From: a candidate division KSB1 bacterium
GTDB taxonomy: Bacteria; Zhuqueibacterota; Zhuqueibacteria; Zhuqueibacterales; Zhuqueibacteraceae
Direction: 5' to 3'
Assembly (NCBI GenBank): GCA_034506255.1
Contig: JAPDPX010000007.1
Span: forward strand, 372,001-436,000
DNA length: 64,000 nt
Position numbers and translations under genes: made by a program. A model generated the notes under the pieces. The model made no database searches. It saw only the letters and a program-made list of their open reading frames with translations, and was not told the origin of the DNA. How positions within the stretch are numbered: the stretch's first letter is position 1; every line of letters begins with the position of its first letter. Positions 18,653 to 26,282 of this stretch are shown piece after piece.

Positions 18653-18931
18653 TCAGCGAGGCGGAACATCAATCGCGTCGATCACGCCCACGATCACTGC
18701 CTGCACGGGAATCTTGGGATTGTTGAGCAGCAGACGCGCGCCGCCGCCCTCGCGATTCACCAGCACCAAATCGTGCGGCCCGGCATCGACTTTGTCGACG
18801 GCGATCAGGGTTTCACCCTTTTCCGTTTTGCCGTCGAGCTCGACCGGCTGCACCAGCAGCAGCTTGTGCCCGCGCAGATGTTCGTTTTTGACGGTGGAGA
18901 CCACGTCTCCGACCACCCGGCAGATCAGCAT
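18653..18931 (-). CDS. EutN/CcmL-type bacterial microcompartment vertex protein
   Basis: 92 residues, the usual size. The start MLICRVVGDVVSTVKNEHL and the core KLLLVQPVEL, DKVDAGPHDLVLV and PVQAVIVGVID are those of the pentameric EutN/CcmL/PduN family that caps microcompartment corners. No BMC-domain hexamer gene is in the window. It lies about 290 bases upstream of deoC on the same strand, supporting a link to aldehyde chemistry. An orphan CcmL without a shell is the alternative. The ATG at 18931 lacks a strong ribosome site. Confidence 0.9.
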   Translation of the reverse strand: MLICRVVGDVVSTVKNEHLRGHKLLLVQPVELDGKTEKGETLIAVDKVDAGPHDLVLVNREGGGARLLLNNPKIPVQAVIVGVIDAIDVPPR

Positions 18932-19171
18932 GATTTTTTCCCGGTTGGGACGCGGCCAAAATAATCAGAAAAGCCAGGAAATGCAAATTGAAATTCCGCG
19001 CGACAGGCAGCGCGGGCCGTGCCAGGGCAATGGGCTTCATCATCTTGCGCAGTCAAACCCGCGGCAGCGGATCGTCTGCCATGAAAACGTTTGGGCCACA
19101 GGGCGTCATCATGCCAAGCACGCCCGCGCATGAACACCTGATGCGACGAAACGCGCCGGAACATCCCGGTT

Positions 19172-20035
19172 TCACGTTCCCGCGAACAAATTGATCAACC
19201 CCTGCGTGCCCTGCCCGCCCAACCCTTTGGCCACCGCCTGCTGAAAAAGCTGATGCGTCAGGGCCGTTCCGGGAAATTCTTTGCCCAAACTTTGCATCAG
19301 CTCCATCGCCAGGCGCAAATCCTTGCTCTGCAAACGGATGGTGAATCCCGGTGCGAAATCGTTTTTCAAAATGCGCGGCGCGAGGTTGCTCAACATCCAC
19401 GAGCCGGCGGCGCCGCCACTCACCGCCTGCAGGGTGGTCTGCAAATCGAGCCCGGTGAGCTTCGCCAACCGCAGGCCCTCCGTCATCGCCAGAATGTTCA
19501 AAGCGCAGATGACTTGATTCACCAGCTTGGTGCGCTGGCCATTGCCGCTGCTGCCGCAATAGACAATGTTCCTGCCGAGTGTCGCAAAAATCGGCTGGCA
19601 TTTCTCGAACACCTCGCGCCTGCCGCCGACCATGATGGTCAACGTGGCGGCTCTGGCCCCCGGCTCCCCGCCGCTCACCGGCGCATCGAGCATCTCGCAA
19701 CTTGCCGCGCGCAAGCGCGCGGCAAAATTCTCCGTGGCCGCGGGCGAAATCGTGCTCATATCAATCACAATTTTGCCCACCGCCAGCCCCTCGCTCACCC
19801 CGCCCTTGCCGAACAGCACCTCTTCGACATCAGGCGTGTCGGAAACCATCGTGATGATCACCTCGCAGGCGGCGGCCAGTTCCGCCGGCGATCCCGCGGC
19901 CTCCGCGCCCAATTCCACCAGCGGTTTGGTTTTGCCGGCGGTGCGATTGCAAACCATCAGGCAGTAACCCGCCTTGAGCAGATGCTCGGCCATGGGCCGG
20001 CCCATGATGCCAAGGCCAATGAATCCAATCTGCAT
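19172..20035 (-). CDS. Beta-hydroxyacid dehydrogenase (3-hydroxyisobutyrate/tartronate-semialdehyde reductase family)
   Basis: 287 residues. The N-terminal Rossmann motif is IGFIGLGIMGRPMAEHLLKAG, the substrate segment is LDAPVSGGEPGARAATL, and the catalytic lysine lies in NGQRTKLVNQ. Enzymes of this family reversibly oxidise short beta-hydroxyacids with NAD(P)H; the exact substrate (3-hydroxyisobutyrate, glyoxylate/succinic semialdehyde or tartronate semialdehyde) is not settled. The ATG at 20035 has a GGAGG site seven bases upstream, and the open frame beyond it (to 20332) is an antisense shadow of the PorV-like gene. Stands alone. Confidence 0.9.
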   Translation of the reverse strand: MQIGFIGLGIMGRPMAEHLLKAGYCLMVCNRTAGKTKPLVELGAEAAGSPAELAAACEVIITMVSDTPDVEEVLFGKGGVSEGLAVGKIVIDMSTISPAATENFAARLRAASCEMLDAPVSGGEPGARAATLTIMVGGRREVFEKCQPIFATLGRNIVYCGSSGNGQRTKLVNQVICALNILAMTEGLRLAKLTGLDLQTTLQAVSGGAAGSWMLSNLAPRILKNDFAPGFTIRLQSKDLRLAMELMQSLGKEFPGTALTHQLFQQAVAKGLGGQGTQGLINLFAGT

Positions 20036-20123
20036 GTTCTGTCCTCCGGTAAAATAAAAAAGCCAGTAAGTGCAAAACTCACTGGCTGGAATTGTACGAA
20101 CAGATGTTTGTGGACACGCGGTT

Positions 20124-21035
20124 TCAAAAGAGGATCGACAAACTGAGCCGGTTGAGATTTCCGATTTCGCCGAAAGAGGACATGCCGTAGTCGAGCTTGT
20201 ACTGGCGGTAATTGAGACCCAAGCCGAGCGACAGCCCGGCGAAGCGGTCATTGTCGGTGCCGACCTTCTGGTCGCGGCCGAGCGTGTTGTAACCCAGTCG
20301 CAAAAAAGCATTCGGGGTGAGGGTGAACTCACCGCCGGCGCGGAACTGGAGATTTTCCTCGGGATCGGCCACCAAAGTCAGGCTGTACAGCAGGGGCAAA
20401 TGCGCCAGGCGCTTGGAAATGCCGAATTGAAAAGTCAGGGGCAGAGCTTCCCGGGTGCCATCGAAGGCCTTGCGCACGCGGCCGAGGTTGAAAATGCCCG
20501 CGCCGAAACTGAGATTGTCAAACAAGCTGGAATGATAGATCATGCCGAGATCAAGGGCCACGGCGTCGGAGGAAAAATCCGCCAGCGTCGCGCGAATGTA
20601 CTTCACATTGCCGCCGAGCAGCAGGCGCGCGGCGGGCATGCGCGAGTAGCTGAAATAGGCGACGATGTTGTTGGCGCCGAAATGTCCCAGCTCTTCGCCG
20701 AATTCATTGGTGCGGGTGAAATCGCCGTAGTCGGTGTACTGCAGCGCGAAACCGTAGCTGCCCTGTTTGTACGGCATGACGTAGGCGCCGTAGAAATCCT
20801 GCACATCCAGAATGTTGTTGAGGTAACCAAAGGTCGCGGTGCGTTTCGTCAGATCGGCCAGACCCGCGGGATTGTAATAGATGCTGTGGGCGTCCTGTGA
20901 AACCGAGATAAAGCTGGCGGCCATGGCGGCCTGGCGCGCCCCCACCGGGGTGCGCAGAAAATTGTAGCCGGTGGCTTGCGCCAGCACCAGAGTGGGGAAC
21001 AGAAAAGCGGCAAACAGGGAAAGAAGTTTTTTCAT
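20124..21035 (-). CDS. PorV/PorQ-family outer-membrane beta-barrel protein
   Basis: 303 residues. A signal peptide (KKLLSLFAAFLFPTLVLAQ) precedes the family opening FLRTPVGARQAAMAASFISV with SIYYNPAGLADL, followed by repeated amphipathic beta strands and a terminal aromatic strand SLSILF. PorV/PorQ proteins are FadL-like barrels used in type IX secretion in Bacteroidota, but homologues without that system occur across FCB bacteria, and no other type IX gene is seen here. The start at 21035 has little Shine-Dalgarno sequence. Confidence 0.87.
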   Translation of the reverse strand: MKKLLSLFAAFLFPTLVLAQATGYNFLRTPVGARQAAMAASFISVSQDAHSIYYNPAGLADLTKRTATFGYLNNILDVQDFYGAYVMPYKQGSYGFALQYTDYGDFTRTNEFGEELGHFGANNIVAYFSYSRMPAARLLLGGNVKYIRATLADFSSDAVALDLGMIYHSSLFDNLSFGAGIFNLGRVRKAFDGTREALPLTFQFGISKRLAHLPLLYSLTLVADPEENLQFRAGGEFTLTPNAFLRLGYNTLGRDQKVGTDNDRFAGLSLGLGLNYRQYKLDYGMSSFGEIGNLNRLSLSILF

Positions 21036-21082
21036 GATGGGATAATGATCGCAGGAATCGGCGGTTAAAAGGAACAATACGG

Positions 21083-21116
21083 CAGCGCTGCCCCGCAGGT
21101 TGGAAGCCTGCGCAAC
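21083..21116. repeat. Partial family A repeat with hairpin
   Basis: CAGCGCTGCCCCGCAGGTT followed by GGAAGCCTGCGCAACG contains the inverted pair GCAGG/CCTGC (21095-21111) and resembles the first half of family A. Downstream of tRNA-Thr on the minus strand, it might also end that transcript. Confidence 0.4.
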
Positions 21117-21146
21117 GTCTTTTGTGGCGATACAGTTGAAGGACTG

Positions 21147-21219
<73 letters not shown>

Positions 21220-21251
21220 TTGAACGTGGCAAAGATCGCAAGAACGGCCGG

Positions 21252-21287
21252 CCAAAACAAAACAGCAAAACCGCGCGGCTTTGCTGT
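21252..21287 (-). terminator. Intrinsic terminator after tRNA-Phe
   Basis: On the minus strand ACAGCAAAGCC-GCGC-GGTTTTGCTGT forms an 11-pair stem (one G-T) with a four-base loop, immediately followed by a TTTGTTTT tract. It lies between the two tRNA genes, so tRNA-Thr probably has its own promoter or depends on read-through. Confidence 0.8.
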
Positions 21288-21294
21288 GAGGTCG

Positions 21295-21367
<73 letters not shown>

Positions 21368-21383
21368 TGCAAAAAAGCGACGC

Positions 21384-21412
21384 AAAATAAGTTTATCCCG
21401 CCAAAAAGTCAA
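21384..21412 (-). promoter_or_regulatory. Sigma70-type promoter of tRNA-Phe
   Basis: On the minus strand TTGACT (21412-21407), a 17-base spacer and TATTTT (21389-21384) stand 17 bases before the tRNA 5' end. Five of six -35 bases and four of six -10 bases match consensus, and the spacing is ideal. Confidence 0.65.
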
Positions 21413-21537
21413 GGTGAATTTCAGCCATCTCCTTGCCGCACCGGCCGCCTGTTCATTGCTTTTTTGCAAGGTTCGTCTTAGATTGCGCAGCAACGGTTGA
21501 TTCACTCTTGCCTCTCCGGTTGCTCTGCAATACTGCG

Positions 21538-22047
21538 ATGACCATGAACGCCTCCCCGGTTGTTTTGTACCGCGAACACCAGCCGATGAAACGCTGGATC
21601 ATGCGTCTGCTCATGCTGGCGGTCGCCTTCGCCTCCGCGTTCCTGCTCGCGCTCATGCTGCTTGGGCCGCACCTGCCCGGCTGGGTGATCGCGCTGCTGC
21701 TTCTGCCCGTGCTGGGTCTGGCGGTGGCGACGTTCACCTTTCGCCGCCTGTCGATTGAAGTCACCGAAACCGGCATCGCTTTCGGCTTCGGTTTCGTGCG
21801 CACGCGCCTGCGCTGGCAGGAGATTGAAAGCGTGGCGCCGCAACCCTACCTCTTCACCCGCTTCGTGGGCTGGGGGGTGCGCTATGACCTGCGCGACACG
21901 TTTGCCTTTGTGGCGCAGAGCGGCATGGGCATCGAGCTGAAAACGCGCAAACGCTGGCGCTACTTCATCACCACTGACCGGCCGCAAGAGCTGGTCGATC
22001 TGGTGCGGGCCCGCCTCACACCCTGCGCTGCGCAAGTTCACTGGTGA
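21538..22047 (+). CDS. Two-TM membrane protein with a PH-like domain (unknown function)
   Basis: 169 residues. Two hydrophobic helices (about 19-42 and 46-62: LLMLAVAFASAFLLALMLL and WVIALLLLPVLGLAVATF) are followed by a soluble beta-rich part starting RRLSIEVTETGIAFGFGF with RLRWQEIESVAPQ, a pattern seen in bacterial PH-like domain membrane proteins. No function can be assigned. The start may be the ATG at 21538 or 21544. Its stop overlaps the tail of the convergent GH1 gene by 10 bases. Confidence 0.7.
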   Translation: MTMNASPVVLYREHQPMKRWIMRLLMLAVAFASAFLLALMLLGPHLPGWVIALLLLPVLGLAVATFTFRRLSIEVTETGIAFGFGFVRTRLRWQEIESVAPQPYLFTRFVGWGVRYDLRDTFAFVAQSGMGIELKTRKRWRYFITTDRPQELVDLVRARLTPCAAQVHW

Positions 22048-23498
22048 GGTGCGGATTCCGCCCGGCTGCCCTTCACAATCTCGGCGAAGCAGCGCGCGCC
22101 TTCCCGCAGGCGTCGCTGCTGCGTGGCGAAATCGACTTCGTACAGGCCGAATTTCATGTCATAGCCCTCCGACCATTCGAAGTTGTCGAGCAGCGACCAG
22201 TAGAAATAGCCGCGCACATCATACCCCTCCTGCAGGGCGCACATCAGGGCGTAGAGATAACGCCGGAGGAACAGCTCCCGGCGGTCGTCGCGGCGGTCGG
22301 CAATGCCGTTCTCGGTCACGTAAATGGGCACGCCCAGTTGCGCGATTTCCTTCACCGCGCGGTAGAATCCCTCCGGGTAGATCGCATACGCCATGTCGGT
22401 CATGATCTGATTGGGCGGCACCGCAAAGGCGAAGGGCTGCCGGCGGTTCCACTGCAGTTTGATGTGAAAGTGGGAATAGTAATTCAAGCCGATGAAATCC
22501 AGCGCCGGCTGCGCCCCCAGGGTGCGATGATGCAAATTGACGATGCCGGGCAGCCGGAAACGAAATTCACCGGAATTGAAATAGGAGAAGATCGAGTCGT
22601 TGAACAGATGGTTCAGGGCCCGCGACAGCGCCCAGTCGCCCCAATGCCAGTAGCGAAAAGGGTCGAATTGAAAGAGATTCTTCGCCAGTCCGATGCGGGC
22701 CTGCTCACCGCCCGGCCGTTTTTTCAGGGCATGATAGACCTGGGTGTGGGCTTCCAGCAGATTCTTGAGCACCAGGCCGGTGGCGCGTGCATCGCGCCGG
22801 CCCGGCGGAAAGACGGCCAGAAAGTAACCTTGCGCAGCATAGACTTCCGGCTCGTTGATGGTGCACCACCAGGCCACACGCTCATGCAGGGAGCTGAAAA
22901 CCTTCTCGCAGAAGCGCACGAACAGCGGCAGATTCTCTTCTTTCTCGAAGGCGCCCAGGCGGTCGAACCACAACGGGTGGGTGAAATGGTGCAAGGTGAC
23001 CATGGCCTGCAGGTTCTCCGCCTGCAATGCAGCGCAGAGATCACGGTAGTGTTGCAGTGCGGCTTCGTCGAATTCTCCGGGCCGGGGCTCGATCTTGCTC
23101 CATTCCACTGAAAAGCGATAAGCCTGCACGCCCAGCGCCTTCATGAGTTGAATGTCTTCGCGATAGCGCTGCCAGTGCTCGCAGGCGCGGCCGGCGCGTT
23201 GGCCGTTTTTGATGCGCGGCCGGCCGGCCTCATCGACCGCCTGTTCCCAGGCACTCCAGTTATTGTTGTCGCAATCGCCTTCCACCTGATGCGCAGCGGT
23301 GGCAACGCCCCAAACAAAATGCTGTGGAAAAAGCAGGCGGGTGGTGTCAATGCGATCCCAATCCCAGCGCAGCTCGGGGTATTTGTGCTGCCAGCGCAGC
23401 AAACTGAGGAGATAAAACAGCAGCACCGCCGAGGCAAACAGCAGCAGAATCGTCAAGGTCCTTGCTCCTCGCAGAAGGCAGCCGGGGCCCGGCCTCAC
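22038..23498 (-). CDS. Membrane-anchored glycoside hydrolase family 1 (beta-glucosidase-like)
   Basis: 486 residues. One TM anchor (about 13-33, ARTLTILLLFASAVLLFYLL) precedes a complete GH1 TIM barrel: FVWGVATAAHQVEG, the acid/base Glu216 in TINEP and the nucleophile Glu in YVTENG, then SLLDNFEWSEGY binding the glycone. It should hydrolyse beta-glycosides; the anchor suggests action at the membrane surface, which is unusual for GH1. The GTG start at 23498 overlaps the stop of the penicillin-acylase relative by three bases (GTGA), implying coupling. An internal ATG would remove part of the anchor and is less likely. Confidence 0.9.
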   Translation of the reverse strand: MRPGPGCLLRGARTLTILLLFASAVLLFYLLSLLRWQHKYPELRWDWDRIDTTRLLFPQHFVWGVATAAHQVEGDCDNNNWSAWEQAVDEAGRPRIKNGQRAGRACEHWQRYREDIQLMKALGVQAYRFSVEWSKIEPRPGEFDEAALQHYRDLCAALQAENLQAMVTLHHFTHPLWFDRLGAFEKEENLPLFVRFCEKVFSSLHERVAWWCTINEPEVYAAQGYFLAVFPPGRRDARATGLVLKNLLEAHTQVYHALKKRPGGEQARIGLAKNLFQFDPFRYWHWGDWALSRALNHLFNDSIFSYFNSGEFRFRLPGIVNLHHRTLGAQPALDFIGLNYYSHFHIKLQWNRRQPFAFAVPPNQIMTDMAYAIYPEGFYRAVKEIAQLGVPIYVTENGIADRRDDRRELFLRRYLYALMCALQEGYDVRGYFYWSLLDNFEWSEGYDMKFGLYEVDFATQQRRLREGARCFAEIVKGSRAESAPHQ

Positions 23499-25648
23499 GG
23501 CTGCAGGAATTTATAGACGCCATTGCGCCAGTTTTTCAAATCGGCACAATACCATTTCGAGAAACGCCGGTCCGAGGGGCCGCCGGCGAGGTTGGTGTAC
23601 AACATCTCGCGGCTGAGATCGGCGATCATGCGGAACGAAGGTGCAAAGCTGGTTTGCCGGCCGGCGCTGCGATAGATCTGCCCCTGGTGCGGGGTGGCAC
23701 GGCCGCCGCGCAACGGCACAGGCCCCCGATCAAAACCCAGCAGTCGCGGCAGCTTGTCCCCGAAGAGCAAATGGCGCAGCTCGAGTTGCTGCACCTCACC
23801 CCATGGTTTTGGCATGACGGTCAGCGCCGCTTCCGCCACCCGCCGAAAAATTTCTTCACGCGAGCGGCCGCCAAACCAGGCCGAATTTTCCGCAAGCAAC
23901 ACGGCATCGAAGTTGGCATAGAAATCGACAAACAACGCGGTTTCTTCCGCCAGAAAGGCCGCCACCTGCGTGCCCCAGCCCGCCCCGCCAAAGACCTCCT
24001 GCAGCAGGCGGTGATAGAATTGCTCGAACAAGTAGGCGCCCTGCGAGCTGGTGGTGTAGTCGCAATCCCAATCCGCGAGAATGCGGCCCTGCAAGGTCGG
24101 CGGCAGCACCGGATGCAGCACCTGCAGAAAGCGCTCCGCCTGCACGGAATGAACGTCGTACTGCATCTTCATCAGATCGGCGGGAGTGAGATTGGACTGG
24201 GATTCGATCATCTCGGCAATGCGCTCGGCGCGATAAGCGCCCATCGCGATGTTGATTGGCTTGGCCACACCCCAGTCATTGAGGTTGTGATTGGCGGTGA
24301 CGAAATAGCCCGCGGCGGGATTCAGGCAGCGCGGCAGCTCGCGATAATCCACAAAACCGGCCCAGTCATTTTCCGGTTTCCAGCCGGGCAGGGGCACCAG
24401 CCCCGAAACACCCACACGGCGTTTGGGCATCAAACCGGACATCTGATAGCCGATGTTGCCGTGCCGGTCCGCCAGCACCCAGTTGAATGCGACTTCAATC
24501 TGGCCGAGATGTTCGCGCCCTTCTTCCACCGCGGTTGCCGACCACATCGCGATGATATGATTGATGGTTTGCGCGCCGGTCTGCGCGCCCGACCAGCGCG
24601 TGGCAAGATAATACCCTTCCACCTGCGGATCGCCGTCGAGCACACCATGATCATTCTCATAAAAAATGACTTCCACGGGGGCTTTCTTCCTGCGCTTGAT
24701 GACTTCACGGCGCTGGCGAAAGGCCACCCAGTCGTTGCGGTTGCGGCGGTAGCGGCCTTCCTTGCAATGCTCGATCCATGAATCAATCGCATCCATGAAA
24801 GAGTAGGTGGCGCCCCAGGCCAGATCGTTGCTGCGGCCCAGCAGAATGCCGGGCAGGCCGGGCATGGTGGCGCCCAGCGCATAGCGCGTCCCGCATTTCA
24901 GCACCATTTCATACCAGACATTGGGCAAACGATTGGCCTCGAGATGGGGATCATTCGCGAGCATGGGCTGGCCGGAGGCGGTGCGGCGGCCGGCAATCAC
25001 CCAATTGTTGGAAGCCATCATTTTGGGAAGGCCGGACTGCCAGACAAGGTGGGCGGGCACGAGGCGATGGCCCAGTTTGACTTTCTTGATCAGTTCCACC
25101 TCCAGACCGTTGAGCTGGCCGGGGAACAGTTCTTCAAGTTGTGTCAGACTGAGGTTCGCCTGCACCATTTCGATCAGCAGGCGCTCAATCTCCCCCTGGG
25201 ATTGCGCCAGGGTGAGATAGCCGGTCATGCGGCAGAGCAGAATGATATCTTCCGGCCGCCAGGGTTCGGGCTGCCCGCCGAGCAGCTTGAATTCCCACGG
25301 TATCTTTTGGCTGAAATAGTCGTTGGCGCCTTCGCAATAGGACAGGCAGGCTTCCAATGCCGCCGGCGAGAGTTTCGCGATTTCAGCCTCGAGATTGCCA
25401 CCCCAATTCATGCGGCGAAAAAACAAATCCATCTCCAACATCGCCTCGCTGCTGGCGAGGAACTCCGAAGCCCGGCCGCGGCCGAGCAGCCGCGTGAGCA
25501 ACATTTGCAGACCGCGATCACGGGCATGACAATAGCCCATGCTCCAGTAAAGATCGACTTCTTCCCGGGCTTCGACATGCGGCACGCCATGCGCATCGCG
25601 CCGAATCTTCGCCCAGGGCGTATCCACCAGCAAATGGCGGCCAGCCAA
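23495..25648 (-). CDS. Penicillin acylase family Ntn-hydrolase
   Basis: About 717 residues, close to the family length before self-processing. The N-terminal chain has KIRRDAHGVPHVEA and GYCHARDRGLQML; the autocatalytic beta-chain start is Ser213 in MASNNWVIAG, followed by the ANDPHLEANRLPNVWYE segment and later TANHNLNDWG. Family members hydrolyse acyl amides such as beta-lactams or N-acyl homoserine lactones. Start: a TTG at 25648 lies five bases after AGGAGG and is chosen; another TTG at 25708 would add 20 residues and has no ribosome site. Neither start gives a signal peptide, unlike most relatives. Coupled to the downstream GH1 gene. Confidence 0.85.
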   Translation of the reverse strand: MAGRHLLVDTPWAKIRRDAHGVPHVEAREEVDLYWSMGYCHARDRGLQMLLTRLLGRGRASEFLASSEAMLEMDLFFRRMNWGGNLEAEIAKLSPAALEACLSYCEGANDYFSQKIPWEFKLLGGQPEPWRPEDIILLCRMTGYLTLAQSQGEIERLLIEMVQANLSLTQLEELFPGQLNGLEVELIKKVKLGHRLVPAHLVWQSGLPKMMASNNWVIAGRRTASGQPMLANDPHLEANRLPNVWYEMVLKCGTRYALGATMPGLPGILLGRSNDLAWGATYSFMDAIDSWIEHCKEGRYRRNRNDWVAFRQRREVIKRRKKAPVEVIFYENDHGVLDGDPQVEGYYLATRWSGAQTGAQTINHIIAMWSATAVEEGREHLGQIEVAFNWVLADRHGNIGYQMSGLMPKRRVGVSGLVPLPGWKPENDWAGFVDYRELPRCLNPAAGYFVTANHNLNDWGVAKPINIAMGAYRAERIAEMIESQSNLTPADLMKMQYDVHSVQAERFLQVLHPVLPPTLQGRILADWDCDYTTSSQGAYLFEQFYHRLLQEVFGGAGWGTQVAAFLAEETALFVDFYANFDAVLLAENSAWFGGRSREEIFRRVAEAALTVMPKPWGEVQQLELRHLLFGDKLPRLLGFDRGPVPLRGGRATPHQGQIYRSAGRQTSFAPSFRMIADLSREMLYTNLAGGPSDRRFSKWYCADLKNWRNGVYKFLQP

Positions 25649-25708
25649 ACCTCCCTCCTCACTCCAAATCGTTGCCGCCGGCCGCTTCGCCGCGCGCCCG
25701 CGAGGCAA

Positions 25709-26098
25709 GCAGACCGGTTTGACTCAAATAGAATGTTCTCTCATTGAAACGGTCAAGGCACCGGACGACGGCACCCGTCCTTCCCGGCGCTCCGGCAGTG
25801 GTGACAGAAGCACGAAGGGTTGCAACGAAGTTGCCGGCACAGTTGGGATTGCTTTTTTCCCGCATCCAGGTGCTGTGTTTTCTCTGATTATGTCCGGGCC
25901 TGCAGGCGAGGCCGACCCATGAGCTTGCAAGTCGGGTGTGCGCCGGCATGAAATGGGCACACCGCCATGTCATGCACTGCCCGCCCTTTTCTCTTTTCGA
26001 GCCAGAGCACGGCCCGGCGTTTTTGCGGGTGCAATATAGGGCTTTTCTCCCGGAAAGCAAGTCCGCTCTGCGAAAAGACGTGGCAGAAAAAAATCTCC
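25709..26098. other. Gene-free region upstream of the acylase gene
   Basis: About 390 bases without a supportable gene. A weak family A-like stretch (GTCCGCTCTGCG near 26061) and an A/T-richer segment occur. Small open frames on both strands are short and show no recognisable protein. Confidence 0.5.
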
Positions 26099-26150
26099 CA
26101 CGAAAACGGAACGCCCACGAAAAAAACATTCCGTGGGCTTCATTTTCGTG
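26099..26150 (-). terminator. Nested inverted repeat, probable terminator of the pilus operon
   Basis: Outer arms CACGAAAA (26099-26106) and TTTTCGTG (26143-26150) enclose inner arms GCCCACG (26113-26119) and CGTGGGC (26132-26138). On the minus strand the structure is followed by GGGAGATTTTTTT. It lies about 130 bases past the WD40 gene stop. Terminator function is inferred. Confidence 0.6.
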
Positions 26151-26282
26151 CGAGAAAAAAACTTCGCTTCGTCAAACAGATGATTTCTTGTTCCGTTGGG
26201 TATGGTGCGAGGCGGGAGGGCAGGTGAAGCCGGGCCAGCCTCCTGCAGCAAGTGCAGGAGACATGACCCGCATGCAAGGTTT

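Noticed and set aside
20124-21035. Type IX secretion component
   Set aside because: Only a PorV/PorQ-like barrel is present; no other type IX gene is in the window, so the system cannot be claimed.
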